64,000 nt of DNA from assembly GCF_006365315.1 (NCBI RefSeq), contig NZ_CP040968.1, forward strand, positions 868,001-932,000. Direction: 5' to 3'. The notes under the pieces are model-generated. The model made no database searches. It was not told the origin of the DNA and saw only the letters and a program-made list of their open reading frames with translations. Source of the stretch: Candidatus Methylopumilus universalis. Lineage in GTDB: Bacteria; Pseudomonadota; Gammaproteobacteria; Burkholderiales; Methylophilaceae. The position numbers were made by a program, and so were the translations under genes. Positions 38,165 through 48,146 of this stretch are shown piece by piece; positions within the stretch are counted from its first letter, which is position 1; each line of letters begins with the position of its first letter.

Positions 38165-39274
38165 ATGAATTACTTCACAAAAGAACCGCAATACCAACAT
38201 GGTGATCCACCTAAAATAGGCGTGATCCTCGCAAACCTAGGAACGCCTGATTCCCTCAGTACGCATGCTGTAAGAAAATATTTACAACAATTTCTCATGG
38301 ATCGAAGAGTGGTCGAAGTGCCTCGATTTATTTGGTGTTGGATACTTCATTTCATTATCTTAGTATTTAGGCCAGGCAGTTCAGCAAAGAAATATGCAAA
38401 AGTTTGGACTAAAAAAGGCTCTCCACTTTTAGTCAATGCTACAAATCAAACAAAAGCATTAACTGCAAAAATTAAAAAGTCAGTATCTCAGCCTATTGAA
38501 ATTGAATTAGGAATGTCTTATGGCAATCCTTCAATGAAAAATGCGGTCCTCAAATTAAAAGAAAAGAATTGCACTAAAATTCTCTTGCTTCCGCTCTATC
38601 CTCAATATGCTGCTTCATCAAGTGCGTCAGCAATGGATGCGCTATGGCGTGTGCTTCTTAAAACAAGAAATGTGCCAGGAGTAAGAACCGTTAGGAATTA
38701 CCACGATCATCCTCTTTATATTAACGCGCTTAAATTATCCGTTCTGCAATTCTGGAAAAAAAATGGAAAGCCCACAAAGTTAGTCATGAGCTTTCATGGC
38801 ATTCCAAAAAAATCACTGATGCAAGGCGATCCTTATCATTGTGAATGCTATAAAACTGCCCGCTTACTTGCTGAGGCTTTAAAATTAAAGGAAAGCGAAT
38901 ATATAGTCTCTTTCCAGTCCCGCTTTGGCAGGGCTGAATGGCTAAAACCTTATTACGCTGAAATGATGGCTGATCTCGGAAAAAAGAAAGAAAAGAATGT
39001 TCATGTGATTTGTCCAGGCTTCTCCAGCGACTGCTTAGAAACCTTAGAAGAAATTAATATTGAGGGTAGACATATTTTCTTAAGCAATGGCGGTAAAAAC
39101 TTTAGTTATATCCCTGCTCTCAATGACAATCCAGATTGGATTGATGCGATGCAAGGTATAATTTTAGAAAATTTACAAGGCTGGATTGATAAAAACTGGA
39201 CAGCTAAAAAAGAAGCTAACAATTCAGCAATCACAAAAAAAAGAGTTGCGCTTTTAGAAAAGAAACAGTCTTAA
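38165..39274 (+). CDS. hemH: Ferrochelatase
   Basis: Inserts iron into protoporphyrin IX, the last step of haem synthesis. It is 369 residues. Motifs are GVILANLGTPD at the N-terminus, LLPLYPQYAASSSAS, the catalytic His in MSFHGIPKKSL, and FSSDCLETLEEI. It lies 1 base after hrcA, a pairing common in betaproteobacteria. The C-terminal 35 residues are lysine-rich. Confidence 0.96.
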   Translation: MNYFTKEPQYQHGDPPKIGVILANLGTPDSLSTHAVRKYLQQFLMDRRVVEVPRFIWCWILHFIILVFRPGSSAKKYAKVWTKKGSPLLVNATNQTKALTAKIKKSVSQPIEIELGMSYGNPSMKNAVLKLKEKNCTKILLLPLYPQYAASSSASAMDALWRVLLKTRNVPGVRTVRNYHDHPLYINALKLSVLQFWKKNGKPTKLVMSFHGIPKKSLMQGDPYHCECYKTARLLAEALKLKESEYIVSFQSRFGRAEWLKPYYAEMMADLGKKKEKNVHVICPGFSSDCLETLEEINIEGRHIFLSNGGKNFSYIPALNDNPDWIDAMQGIILENLQGWIDKNWTAKKEANNSAITKKRVALLEKKQS

Positions 39275-39295
39275 TTATTTAAAGACAATCTCATT

Positions 39296-40279
39296 ATGAT
39301 AATACTTACGGGTGGTGCTGGCATGATTGGAAGTGTCATTGCTTGGCATCTAAATAGCATTCTCGACAGAAAAGATATCATCGTCGTTGATGATATTCAG
39401 CATCAAGATCAATGGAACAATTTAAGTAAGCGAACATATATTGATTACCTTGATAAAGACGATCTATTTCCTTGGCTTGAAAAAAAACAAGAAATTGAAG
39501 CTATTATTCATATGGGGGCTATCAGCGCTACAACTGAAACAGATTTTAATAAGCTTTTAAACCAGAATATTCGTTACAGTCAAAATCTATGGCGCTATGC
39601 AAGCGATCATAACGTGCCTTTTCTTTATGCAAGCTCAGCAGCTACTTATGGCGGAGGAGAATTTGGCTATGATGACAATGAAGCCGAGCTCAGAAAACTA
39701 AGGCCTCTAAATGCTTATGGGTATTCAAAACAATTTTTCGATCAATGGGCAGTGCAACAAGTCCTCGCAAAAGAAAAAACACCTCCTCAATGGTGTGGAT
39801 TTAAATTCTTTAATGTCTATGGTCCAAACGAGTATCATAAAGATAGAATGGCAAGCGTTGTATTTCATGCATTTAATCAACTTAAAACAGAAGGTGAAAT
39901 TAGACTCTTCAAGAGCGATCGTCCCGACTATAAAGATGGTATGCAATTAAGAGATTTTGTATACGTAAAAGATGCTGCAGCAGTTGTTTTACATTTTTTA
40001 AGTCACAAAAAACATTCAGGTATCTATAATGTGGGCACAGGAAAAGCTTCAAGCTTTAAAGCACTTGCTGAATCGCTTGTGAAAAGTGTTAAGGGCGATT
40101 TAAATACAATTAAATATATTGATATGCCAAATGATCTTAAGGGAAAATACCAGTACTTTACTGAAGCTAATATAAAAAAACTAAATGATGCTGGATACAC
40201 AAAGCCTTTTCTTAGCATTGAAGAAGGCGTTGAGGATTACGCAATAAATTATTTAACTAAAAGTGATACTTACGCATGA
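39296..40279 (+). CDS. hldD: ADP-L-glycero-D-manno-heptose 6-epimerase
   Basis: Last step of ADP-heptose synthesis for the LPS inner core. It is 327 residues in the extended SDR family. The NADP loop is LTGGAGMIGSVIAWHLN, the catalytic pair is in YGYSKQFFDQW (Y-x3-K), and FFNVYGPNEYHKDRMAS follows. It overlaps gmhA by 4 bases. First of a hldD-gmhA-hldE-waaF run. Confidence 0.96.
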   Translation: MIILTGGAGMIGSVIAWHLNSILDRKDIIVVDDIQHQDQWNNLSKRTYIDYLDKDDLFPWLEKKQEIEAIIHMGAISATTETDFNKLLNQNIRYSQNLWRYASDHNVPFLYASSAATYGGGEFGYDDNEAELRKLRPLNAYGYSKQFFDQWAVQQVLAKEKTPPQWCGFKFFNVYGPNEYHKDRMASVVFHAFNQLKTEGEIRLFKSDRPDYKDGMQLRDFVYVKDAAAVVLHFLSHKKHSGIYNVGTGKASSFKALAESLVKSVKGDLNTIKYIDMPNDLKGKYQYFTEANIKKLNDAGYTKPFLSIEEGVEDYAINYLTKSDTYA

Positions 40280-40848
40280 GTAATGAAAATCTAAAGAAAA
40301 TTGAATCTATTTTTAAGAAGCATCAAGACACGATTCAAAAATTAACTTCGCTTATTCCACAGATCAATGAAGTTGCAAGTCTTATTAAAAAAACAGTTCA
40401 CTCAGGCGGTAAAGTGCTGATCTTTGGAAATGGCGGCAGCGCGTCTGATAGCCAACATATTGCAGCAGAAATTGTAGGTAGATTTGTTAAAGAGCGTAAA
40501 GGACTGCCTGCTATTGCATTAACGACAGACACTTCAATTATTACCGCTGTCGCAAATGACTATGGCTATGAGCATATTTTTTCAAGGCAAATCGAAGCGC
40601 TATGTTTGAAAAATGATGTAGTGATCGGTATTTCCACATCAGGCAATAGTAAAAATGTCATTAAAGGGCTAGAAAAAGCAAATACATTAGGTGCTATTAC
40701 AATTGGCTTAACGGGCGGCGATGGTGGTCTCATTAAAAAAATATCAACACACGCTATCGTTGTAGACTCAAACGAAACAGCAAGAATTCAAGAGGCACAC
40801 ATTCTCATTGGACATACGCTCTGCGAACTCATAGATGAAGGTCAATAG
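40276..40848 (+). CDS. gmhA: Sedoheptulose-7-phosphate isomerase
   Basis: First step of heptose synthesis. It is 190 residues with a SIS domain: FGNGGSASDSQHIAAEIVGR, ISTSGNSKNVIKGLEKA and QEAHILIGHTLCELID. The start overlaps the hldD stop by 4 bases. hldE follows after 3 bases. In a methylotroph the substrate comes from ribulose-monophosphate-cycle sugar rearrangements. Confidence 0.95.
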   Translation: MSNENLKKIESIFKKHQDTIQKLTSLIPQINEVASLIKKTVHSGGKVLIFGNGGSASDSQHIAAEIVGRFVKERKGLPAIALTTDTSIITAVANDYGYEHIFSRQIEALCLKNDVVIGISTSGNSKNVIKGLEKANTLGAITIGLTGGDGGLIKKISTHAIVVDSNETARIQEAHILIGHTLCELIDEGQ

Positions 40849-40851
40849 CTT

Positions 40852-42300
40852 ATGAGTGAAATTGACATTATTAAAAATAAATTTAATGCACAAAAAAAGT
40901 GGGCTTTAGTTGTGGGTGATTTAATGTTAGATCGCTATTTAATAGGTAGCGTCTCAAGAATCTCGCCCGAAGCGCCTGTTCCAGTTGTCAGATTAAAAGA
41001 GTCATTTGATCGTATTGGCGGATCAGGCAATGTAGCAGCTAATTTAGCTCAGCTTGGTATCAAAACAACTTTAGCTGGTCAAATTGGTGATGATGTAGAT
41101 GGTAAAAAGTTACTTGATATTCTCAAGAAAAATCATATTGGTGTAGATGGTATTGTCAAAGACAAAAATCCAACAACCACAAAAACACGGATTATTGGCG
41201 AACACCAACAAATGATGCGAATTGATCAAGAAGCCACAGCAGATTTGATTGATTCTAAACCGCTCATTAAAAGAATATCAACGCTTCTTAATAAAAAACC
41301 TTCTATTGTTATATTGTCTGACTATGCAAAAGGAGTTTTAAGCGAAGCGCTATGCCAACATGTTATTAAACTTGCAAAATCTAAAAAAATACCAGTACTT
41401 GTTGACCCTAAAGGTATTAATTACAGTAAATATAAAAATGCAACTGCGATAACTCCAAACAAAAAAGAAGCTATCGAAGCTTGCCATATTCATGTCACAA
41501 AAAATACGAACTTTTTAACACCTCTACTAAAATTAAAAAAATCTCTTAATTTGCAATTCATTGCCATGACAAAGGGAGAAGATGGTATCGATTTAATACA
41601 AAAAAATACTATTAAAAACTTGCCTGCCGTCAATCAACAACAGGTATTTGATGTCTCAGGGGCCGGCGATACTGTTATTGCAACTCTTGCAGCATGCATG
41701 ATTGCAAAGATGCCTATTGAGACTTGCCTAAATATTGCAAATGTAGCTGCAGGTATAGTAATTGGAAAATTAGGGACGATACCTATCACGCTTCAAAACC
41801 TTATAGAAACTCTAAGCTCTAAGCATTCCGAACAAGAGAAAAAAATTCACTCCCTCTCGGGTCTCATGGAACAAGTTCTTATTTGGAAAAAACAAAAAAA
41901 GAAAATTGTATTTACAAATGGCTGTTTTGATATTCTTCACGCAGGGCATGTGACCTATCTAGAAAAAGCTAAAAAACTAGGCGACGTCCTTATCTTAGCT
42001 CTTAACAGCGACTCGTCAGTCACAAAGCTAAAAGGCAAATCAAGACCTGTCATTCACCAAGAAGATCGAGCAAGAGTTCTTTCGGCACTTTCTTCTGTGG
42101 ATAGTATTATCATTTTTAGCGAAACAACACCGCTTCATTTAATAAAAAAGATTCAGCCTGATATTTTAGTTAAAGGTAGCGATTATAAAAAAAATCAAGT
42201 TGTAGGCCACCAAGAACTAAAAAAATGGCATGGAAAAGTTGAATTAGTTTCTGTTGTACCAGGTAGAAGCACGAGTGCGATCCTCAAAAAAATCTCTTAA
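40852..42300 (+). CDS. hldE: Bifunctional heptose-7-phosphate kinase / heptose-1-phosphate adenylyltransferase
   Basis: It is 482 residues with two domains. Residues 1 to about 320 are a ribokinase-type kinase (VVGDLMLDRYLIG, GGSGNVAANLAQLG, catalytic DVSGAGDTVIATLA). Residues from about 345 are a cytidylyltransferase-type domain (FTNGCFDILHAGHVTYLEKA, with the HxGH motif). The two activities flank the GmhB phosphatase step; gmhB is not in the window. Confidence 0.96.
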   Translation: MSEIDIIKNKFNAQKKWALVVGDLMLDRYLIGSVSRISPEAPVPVVRLKESFDRIGGSGNVAANLAQLGIKTTLAGQIGDDVDGKKLLDILKKNHIGVDGIVKDKNPTTTKTRIIGEHQQMMRIDQEATADLIDSKPLIKRISTLLNKKPSIVILSDYAKGVLSEALCQHVIKLAKSKKIPVLVDPKGINYSKYKNATAITPNKKEAIEACHIHVTKNTNFLTPLLKLKKSLNLQFIAMTKGEDGIDLIQKNTIKNLPAVNQQQVFDVSGAGDTVIATLAACMIAKMPIETCLNIANVAAGIVIGKLGTIPITLQNLIETLSSKHSEQEKKIHSLSGLMEQVLIWKKQKKKIVFTNGCFDILHAGHVTYLEKAKKLGDVLILALNSDSSVTKLKGKSRPVIHQEDRARVLSALSSVDSIIIFSETTPLHLIKKIQPDILVKGSDYKKNQVVGHQELKKWHGKVELVSVVPGRSTSAILKKIS

Positions 42301-42304
42301 GATT

Positions 42305-43297
42305 TTGAACCCAAAAAAAATTCTCATTATTGGACCATCATGGCTTGGTGATATGGTTATCGCACAAAAGCTATTTAAGGTCATTAAAGATATTTATCCT
42401 GATAGTGAGCTTCATGTAGCCTCTCCCGCTTGGACGATTCCCTTGGTGACTAGAATGCCTGAGGTTGACCAATCTATTTCATTGCCTTTTTCTCACGGTG
42501 AGCTAAATATATTAAAACGCTATCAGATTGCTAAAGTTTTGAAGCTGGAAGGTTATTCACAGGCTATTGTCTTAACGAATTCATTTAAGTCAGCTCTGAT
42601 ACCATTTTTTGCAGGCATTTCAAAGCGAACTGGTTTTTTAGGAGAAATGCGTTTTGCTTTAATTAACGATCGCATTAAAAAAGATCCTTCACTGTATAGA
42701 ACGGTTGACCAATTTTTAGCACTTGCACCAAAATCAAAAGGCACTAAGGTGAGTTTATCGACATACCTTATCTCGAAGCCTAGTCAGGGTAAAAAACTTT
42801 TGCCAGGTAAATTAAGCGGATCTGATAAAGTTCTTGGTATTGCTCCTGGTGCTGAATACGGTGAGTCTAAAAGATGGCCTATTGAGTATTTTGCTGATAT
42901 AGCAAATGAGGCTATACAAAAAGGATGGGTAGTTATTTCATTAGGCTCTACTCACGATCAAGATTTAGGAAAAACTTTAGATCGACTCACAAAAAACAAA
43001 GTGATTAATCTGATCGGCAAAACTAAACTTGAAGAAGTGATTGATGTAATGAGTTTATGCCAAACGTTCTTAAGTAATGATTCCGGACTTATGCATGTGG
43101 CGGCAAGTTTAAATATTAAACAAGTCGCTATTTTTGGCTCTTCTGACCCTAAAAAAACTCCGCCATTGAGTAGGCATGCAAAATTAGCTTATCTCAATCT
43201 CTCATGCAGCCCTTGCTTTGAAAGAATTTGCCCGCTTCAACATGCCAATTGCCTAAAAAATATTAAGCCTAGTGAGATTATAAAAAAACTTATTTAA
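42305..43297 (+). CDS. waaF: ADP-heptose:LPS heptosyltransferase II
   Basis: Adds the second heptose of the LPS inner core (GT9). From TTG 42305 it has 330 residues. KILIIGPSWLGDMVIAQKLF, SFKSALIPFFAGISKRTGFLGE and the closing CSPCFERICPLQHANCL are typical of WaaF. The frame is open back to an ATG at 42254 inside hldE, but the family begins at the KKILIIGPSW segment, so the TTG 5 bases after the hldE stop is preferred. Its stop overlaps that of the convergent HAD gene (TTAA). Confidence 0.92.
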   Translation: MNPKKILIIGPSWLGDMVIAQKLFKVIKDIYPDSELHVASPAWTIPLVTRMPEVDQSISLPFSHGELNILKRYQIAKVLKLEGYSQAIVLTNSFKSALIPFFAGISKRTGFLGEMRFALINDRIKKDPSLYRTVDQFLALAPKSKGTKVSLSTYLISKPSQGKKLLPGKLSGSDKVLGIAPGAEYGESKRWPIEYFADIANEAIQKGWVVISLGSTHDQDLGKTLDRLTKNKVINLIGKTKLEEVIDVMSLCQTFLSNDSGLMHVAASLNIKQVAIFGSSDPKKTPPLSRHAKLAYLNLSCSPCFERICPLQHANCLKNIKPSEIIKKLI

Positions 43298-43953
43298 CGG
43301 TTTAGATCGTCTAGCTTTTGATAGACTTCAATTTTATTTTCTTCGCAAAAATGTTTCCACTCGAAGAAATTTGTCCAGTCACTTAAAAAAATAAAATCTA
43401 AATTATTCTTCTTTGCAACTTGATAGTCATATTTTGAATCGCCAATAAATAAAGCAGGCGCTTGTCCTGTAGATTTTTTTAATTCGCGCGCCACAATTTC
43501 TTCTTTAGAATCAGGGCTTCCAAAAATACCAACGTCAAAATATTTTAATAATGATTTTCTAGAAAAAAGCCGAATAATTTCTTCTTGATCGCCACCGGAA
43601 ACAATCATCCAGTGAGCCTGTTTTGTTTTTTCTCTAAGATTTTCTAGGCCTTCAGCGATATCACAATTTTCAAGAAGTCTCTCAACTTCAATGTTTAATT
43701 GTCTTAGCAAATGATTCATGGCTGACTCATCTGCTGGCTTTTTAAGTATGGTCTCTAAAAAATAAGCAAATTTAATGTTTCTAGATATGCCTGTATATTC
43801 GATGTGATGGTTAACTAGCCTCATAGCATCTTCTTCGGATGCTCCGAATTCTAATGCAGTTAACCGATATGCTTCTATTTTTAAAAAGTTTGAATTTAGA
43901 ACAACCCCATCACAATCAAATAGGATTGTTTTATATTGGGAAATAGGCAGCAT
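43294..43953 (-). CDS. HAD-superfamily phosphatase (substrate unknown)
   Basis: It is 219 residues, HAD subfamily IA: motif I FDCDGVVLNSNF with both aspartates, motif II VSGGDQEE, the conserved Lys near KSTGQ, and motif IV FIGDSKYD. A helical cap lies between motifs I and II. It is 15 bases downstream of eda and probably in the edd-eda operon. Phosphoglycolate- or sugar-phosphate phosphatase activity is possible; it is too diverged from GmhB to be assigned to the heptose pathway despite the neighbours. Confidence 0.8.
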   Translation of the reverse strand: MLPISQYKTILFDCDGVVLNSNFLKIEAYRLTALEFGASEEDAMRLVNHHIEYTGISRNIKFAYFLETILKKPADESAMNHLLRQLNIEVERLLENCDIAEGLENLREKTKQAHWMIVSGGDQEEIIRLFSRKSLLKYFDVGIFGSPDSKEEIVARELKKSTGQAPALFIGDSKYDYQVAKKNNLDFIFLSDWTNFFEWKHFCEENKIEVYQKLDDLNR

Positions 43954-43968
43954 TATTTTTGAATAATG

Positions 43969-44595
43969 CTAAAGACGTTGAATCGCACTGGCTTCTTTTG
44001 CTAGTTTTGTAATTTCTACCCAATTTTTATTTGCGACAAGATCTTTTGGGGTTAGCCAAGTTCCCCCGCAGACAGGAACATTAGGCAGACTCAAAAAATC
44101 TGAAGCTGACTGAACAGTTACGCCACCTGTTGGACAAAACTTAACGTCAGAAAATGGGCCTGCAAATCCTTTTAGAAGATTAATACCGCCTACTGCAACT
44201 GCAGGGAAAAGTTTTAAGAAATAATAACCATCATTATTAGCCATCATAACTTCACTTCCTGTCGATACCCCTGGCAATAAAGGTAGTCCAATGTCCAAAC
44301 AATGCTTTCCTATTTCACTTGTATAGCCAGGACTCACTGCAAATTGACAACCAATTGACTTTACGGCTGAGGCATCTTCTTTAGTTCTTATTGTTCCAGC
44401 TCCAACGATAGCCTCCGGCAGATGCTTAATAATTCTATCCATAGCCTCCATAGCGCATGCAGTTCTTAAAGTGACTTCTAAAACTTTAATGCCGCCTTCG
44501 AGAAGAGCTTCTGCCATAGGCACGGCATCTTCAACTTTATCAATCACAATCACTGGTATCACTGGTCCATAATTTACTAGATCTAATGTTTTCAT
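43969..44595 (-). CDS. eda: 2-keto-3-deoxy-6-phosphogluconate aldolase
   Basis: Cleaves KDPG to pyruvate and glyceraldehyde-3-phosphate. It is 208 residues. GIKVLEVTLRT carries the catalytic Glu, and FLKLFPAVAVGGINLLKGF the Schiff-base Lys; FCPTGGV binds phosphate. It is 15 bases after edd. With edd it forms the cleavage branch that methylotrophs use in the ribulose-monophosphate cycle. Confidence 0.96.
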   Translation of the reverse strand: MKTLDLVNYGPVIPVIVIDKVEDAVPMAEALLEGGIKVLEVTLRTACAMEAMDRIIKHLPEAIVGAGTIRTKEDASAVKSIGCQFAVSPGYTSEIGKHCLDIGLPLLPGVSTGSEVMMANNDGYYFLKLFPAVAVGGINLLKGFAGPFSDVKFCPTGGVTVQSASDFLSLPNVPVCGGTWLTPKDLVANKNWVEITKLAKEASAIQRL

Positions 44596-44610
44596 ATTGT
44601 CCTTATATTA

Positions 44611-46425
44611 TCAAAGCCATGTGACTGCGCCTTCTTCGGCAGATAGCACATTTTTTCTCATGCCCGCGAATAACTCGCGGCCAATATCATGAGCATTATC
44701 ATTTCTATGTTTGTCTGAGAGTACTTCATATTCTCTTTCATGCCATGTATCTTCATCAACTAAAACATTGAGAGTCCCTACCAACGCATTCAATCGGATC
44801 GTATCCCCGTTGCGGATTTTTCCAATAGGTCCATTTGCTGAAGCCTCTGGACTTAAATGAATTGCGGCTGGAATTTTACCTGAAGCGCCACTCATTCTTC
44901 CGTCCGTAACTATTGCCACTTTAAACCCTTTATTTTGAAGCACAGCTAGAGGTGGTGTAAGTTTATGTAATTCTGGCATTCCATTTGCTTTAGGTCCTTG
45001 GAATCTAACGACTGCAACAAAATCTTTTTCAAGCTCTCCTCTATCGAACGCGCTTAAAAGCTCTTCTTGTGTATCAAAAATAATTGCAGGACCTTCGATA
45101 ATGTAACGATCTTCTGGTACAGCAGATATTTTAATGACTGATCGTCCGAGATTACCATTTAGCAATTTAAGTCCACCCGATTCACTGAATGGGTGATCTG
45201 CAGTTCTGACAATAGTGTCATCACCACTTTTTTTAGGGAGGTCAGTCCAAATAATTTTGCCGTTTTCTTTACTAGGTTTTTTTGTATATTCTTTTAAGCC
45301 GCTTTCACTGATAGTCATTACATCCGGATACATGCATCCAGTCTCAATGAGCTCACGAATCACAAATGCAGGCCCACCTGCGGTTTGAAATTCATTGACA
45401 TCAGCTTTGCCGTTTGGATAAATACTTGCTAATAATGGCGTTGACTTCGCAAGATCATGAAAATCTGTCCAGTCAATAATAATGCCTGCAGCTCTTGCAA
45501 TCGCAACCCAGTGAATAAGATGGTTTGTTGATCCGCCAGTTGCTAGCAAGGCCGCCATCGCATTGACTATCACTCGCTCATCTACTAATTTACCAATAGG
45601 TTTGTTATGTTTATTTTTAATAATATTCAGGAGAGATCGCACCGACTCTCGCGTAATTTCTTCTCTAATATCTTCCCGTGGATGAATAAATGCAGCGCCC
45701 GGAATATGAAGGCCCATAGCCTCCATTAACATTTGATTGCTATTTGCAGTTCCATAAAATGTGCACGTACCTTCACCATGATAAGCAGCAGACTCAGAAG
45801 CCAGCAATTCTTCACGGCCCACTAATCCTTGTGCATATTTTTCACGTACTTTAGATTTTGAAGTATTGTCGAGGCCAGTAGACATTGGTCCTGCGGGCAC
45901 AAAAATTGTAGGTAAATGTCCAAAATGCAAAGCGCCGATTAATAAACCAGGGACAATTTTGTCGCAAATACCCAGCATTAGAGCGCCATCATACACATCA
46001 TGTGATAAGGCAATTGCTGAAGACATCGCAATAGTATCTCGAGAAAATAAACTTAATTCCATGCCTGGTTCGCCTTGTGTAATTCCATCACACATGGCAG
46101 GGACACCACCTGCTACTTGAGCAGTAGCATCTAGCTTATTCGCTTCATCGCGAATAATTGAAGGATAATTTTCATAAGGCTTGTGCGCTGAAAGCATGTC
46201 GTTATAAGCCGTCACAATCGCAATATTAGGTTTCTTCTCACTAACAATTCTTAATTTGTCATTTTTAGGAAGAGCGGCGATTGCATGTGCCACGTTAGCG
46301 CAACCTAAGCGATCTGCTCCTCGCTGCCTTTGAAGCATGGCATCTACGCGCGCCAAATAAGCAAGGCGTGTTGGTCTACTTTTTTCTTTAATTCTCTCGG
46401 TAATTTCGACTATGGAATTTTTCAT
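44611..46425 (-). CDS. edd: 6-phosphogluconate dehydratase
   Basis: Iron-sulfur dehydratase making KDPG, 604 residues (E. coli 603). Cluster-linked cysteines appear in PAMCDGITQGEPGMELSLFS, LMLGICDKIVPGLL and GEGTCTFYGTANSNQMLMEA. The C-terminal VTDGRMSGASGKIPAAIH is the IlvD/Edd signature. Product-level assignment as Edd rather than IlvD is supported by length and adjacent eda. The region upstream (46426-46570) is AT-rich, separates it from divergent waaC and shows no clear operator. Confidence 0.96.
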   Translation of the reverse strand: MKNSIVEITERIKEKSRPTRLAYLARVDAMLQRQRGADRLGCANVAHAIAALPKNDKLRIVSEKKPNIAIVTAYNDMLSAHKPYENYPSIIRDEANKLDATAQVAGGVPAMCDGITQGEPGMELSLFSRDTIAMSSAIALSHDVYDGALMLGICDKIVPGLLIGALHFGHLPTIFVPAGPMSTGLDNTSKSKVREKYAQGLVGREELLASESAAYHGEGTCTFYGTANSNQMLMEAMGLHIPGAAFIHPREDIREEITRESVRSLLNIIKNKHNKPIGKLVDERVIVNAMAALLATGGSTNHLIHWVAIARAAGIIIDWTDFHDLAKSTPLLASIYPNGKADVNEFQTAGGPAFVIRELIETGCMYPDVMTISESGLKEYTKKPSKENGKIIWTDLPKKSGDDTIVRTADHPFSESGGLKLLNGNLGRSVIKISAVPEDRYIIEGPAIIFDTQEELLSAFDRGELEKDFVAVVRFQGPKANGMPELHKLTPPLAVLQNKGFKVAIVTDGRMSGASGKIPAAIHLSPEASANGPIGKIRNGDTIRLNALVGTLNVLVDEDTWHEREYEVLSDKHRNDNAHDIGRELFAGMRKNVLSAEEGAVTWL

Positions 46426-46570
46426 TTAATAGATTCGTTTGGTTGAATGAATAAAAATTTCTCTCTATGACAGATTATCCTAGAAACACTCAGTAAGCGT
46501 CAAACGATTAAATATGAATTAATTATATAAATGATTTATAGGCATTGATTTATATGAGAAAATTCTTTAT

Positions 46571-47530
46571 ATGGTTCGCATACTTATCATTAAAACATCC
46601 TCACTAGGCGATATTGTTCACTGTTTACCAGTCATTAATGATATTAAATATTTTGTTCCTGAGAGCTCGATTGATTGGCTGGTAGAGGAATCCTTCGCAG
46701 ATGTGCCGAGACTTCATCCAGGAGTTGACTCTGTTATTACGATCTCTTTAAGAACGTGGAAAAAAAATCTTAGAAAAAAGTCAACTTGGATTGGACTGTA
46801 TAAATCTATTAAGGCTATCCGAGAAAATCATTACGACATTATTATTGATTTTCAGGGTCTTTTAAAAAGTGCTTTTTTTACTCTCTTTACACGTGGGGAT
46901 ATTCATGGCTTTGATAAAACCTCTATCCGAGAAGGAGCCGCCTCTTACTTTTATAAATACACGCATACTGTATCAAAGCAAATTCATGCAGTTGTTCGCA
47001 ATCGAGAATTAGCCTCTAAATGTTTTCAATATGAATTGTTAGATCAGTCAGCTCATTTTGGATTAGAGATTCATAATATCAACAACTTCAATCTTTCTGA
47101 GCGCTATGTCGTTCTGATTCATGGATCTAGCAAAAAATCAAAGCAATGGCCTAAGGAACATTGGCTCAAAGTTATTCAATTTTTCAATGTGCTAGGTTTA
47201 AGGGTCCTTTTGCCATGGGGTAATCTTGAGGAATATCATTTTTCTAAAGCTCTCCGCAAAGCCTCAAATAATTCTTTAGTGCTGCCTAAAATGAATATCA
47301 GTGATCTCGCTAATGTTATTTCAGGAGCTAAATGCATCATAGGCGTTGATTCTGGACTCACCCATCTTGGCAATGCCTTGGGCATTCCAACGATTGGCCT
47401 TTATATGGATAGCAACCCTTACCTCACTGGCGTTTATCCTAACATTAAGGTGCCATCAGTTAACCTAGGTGAGATAGGTGTGACGCCCACCCCCGAATCC
47501 ACGATTTCTCAAATTGAAGCAATTATTTAA
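46571..47530 (+). CDS. waaC: Lipopolysaccharide heptosyltransferase I
   Basis: Adds the first heptose to Kdo of the LPS inner core (GT9). It is 319 residues. The N-terminus is LIIKTSSLGDIVHCLPVIND, IIIDFQGLLKSA follows, and the nucleotide-sugar side has IIGVDSGLTHLGNALGIPTI. It is separate from the hldD-waaF run but only 3.3 kb away. Divergent from edd. Confidence 0.94.
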   Translation: MVRILIIKTSSLGDIVHCLPVINDIKYFVPESSIDWLVEESFADVPRLHPGVDSVITISLRTWKKNLRKKSTWIGLYKSIKAIRENHYDIIIDFQGLLKSAFFTLFTRGDIHGFDKTSIREGAASYFYKYTHTVSKQIHAVVRNRELASKCFQYELLDQSAHFGLEIHNINNFNLSERYVVLIHGSSKKSKQWPKEHWLKVIQFFNVLGLRVLLPWGNLEEYHFSKALRKASNNSLVLPKMNISDLANVISGAKCIIGVDSGLTHLGNALGIPTIGLYMDSNPYLTGVYPNIKVPSVNLGEIGVTPTPESTISQIEAII

Positions 47531-47539
47531 CTCTACCCC

Positions 47540-47567
47540 CTTGAAATTTACTACTTCACCCCCAAAT
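47540..47567 (+). promoter_or_regulatory. Sigma-32 heat-shock promoter of grpE
   Basis: CTTGAAA (47540-47546), 13-base spacer, CCCCAAAT (47560-47567). This is very close to the RpoH consensus. No CIRCE element is present between waaC and grpE. Confidence 0.85.
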
Positions 47568-47612
47568 TTGTTTTAACCCGCAGTATTTTCAAAAGATTTA
47601 AAAGGTAAAAAT

Positions 47613-48143
47613 ATGAACGCAGAAGATAAAAATAATACTCCCATAGATGAGTCAGAAAATCATTCAGATCAATCAACTACAGATAGTCCAGAAGATAAAC
47701 TAAAGCTCCTTGAAGAAAAATTAGCTGAAGCTGAAGCGCAGGTTCTTTATGTTAAAGCTGAGGGCGAGAATATAAGAAAACGTTCTATTGAAGATATCGA
47801 TAAAGCTAGAAAATTTGCACTAGAAAGATTTAGCGGCGAATTACTTTCTGTGAAAGACAGCCTTGATGCTGCCCTTACTGTTGAAAATGCGAATCTCGAG
47901 AGCTATAAAAACGGGGTTGAGCTTACACAAAAACAATTAATCAATGTATTTGAAAAATTTGGTATCAATGAGATTAAAGCATTAGGTGAAAAATTTGATC
48001 CTAATCAACATCAGGCGATCAGTATGGTGGAATCAGAAGAAGAGCCAAATAAAATTTTAACAGTGCTTCAAAAAGGTTATCTATTGAACGAAAGAGTCAT
48101 AAGACCAGCTTTGGTAACCGTCTCAAAAACTAAAAGTACATAA
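47613..48143 (+). CDS. grpE: Nucleotide exchange factor GrpE
   Basis: Releases ADP from DnaK. It is 176 residues with an acidic disordered start, a long coiled coil (DKLKLLEEKLAEAEAQVLY onward) and a C-terminal beta domain containing FEKFGINEIKALGEKFDPNQ and RVIRPALVTVSK. A sigma-32-type promoter precedes it. dnaK follows after 70 bases, with a second sigma-32-like site in the gap. Confidence 0.96.
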   Translation: MNAEDKNNTPIDESENHSDQSTTDSPEDKLKLLEEKLAEAEAQVLYVKAEGENIRKRSIEDIDKARKFALERFSGELLSVKDSLDAALTVENANLESYKNGVELTQKQLINVFEKFGINEIKALGEKFDPNQHQAISMVESEEEPNKILTVLQKGYLLNERVIRPALVTVSKTKST

Positions 48144-48146
48144 GCT

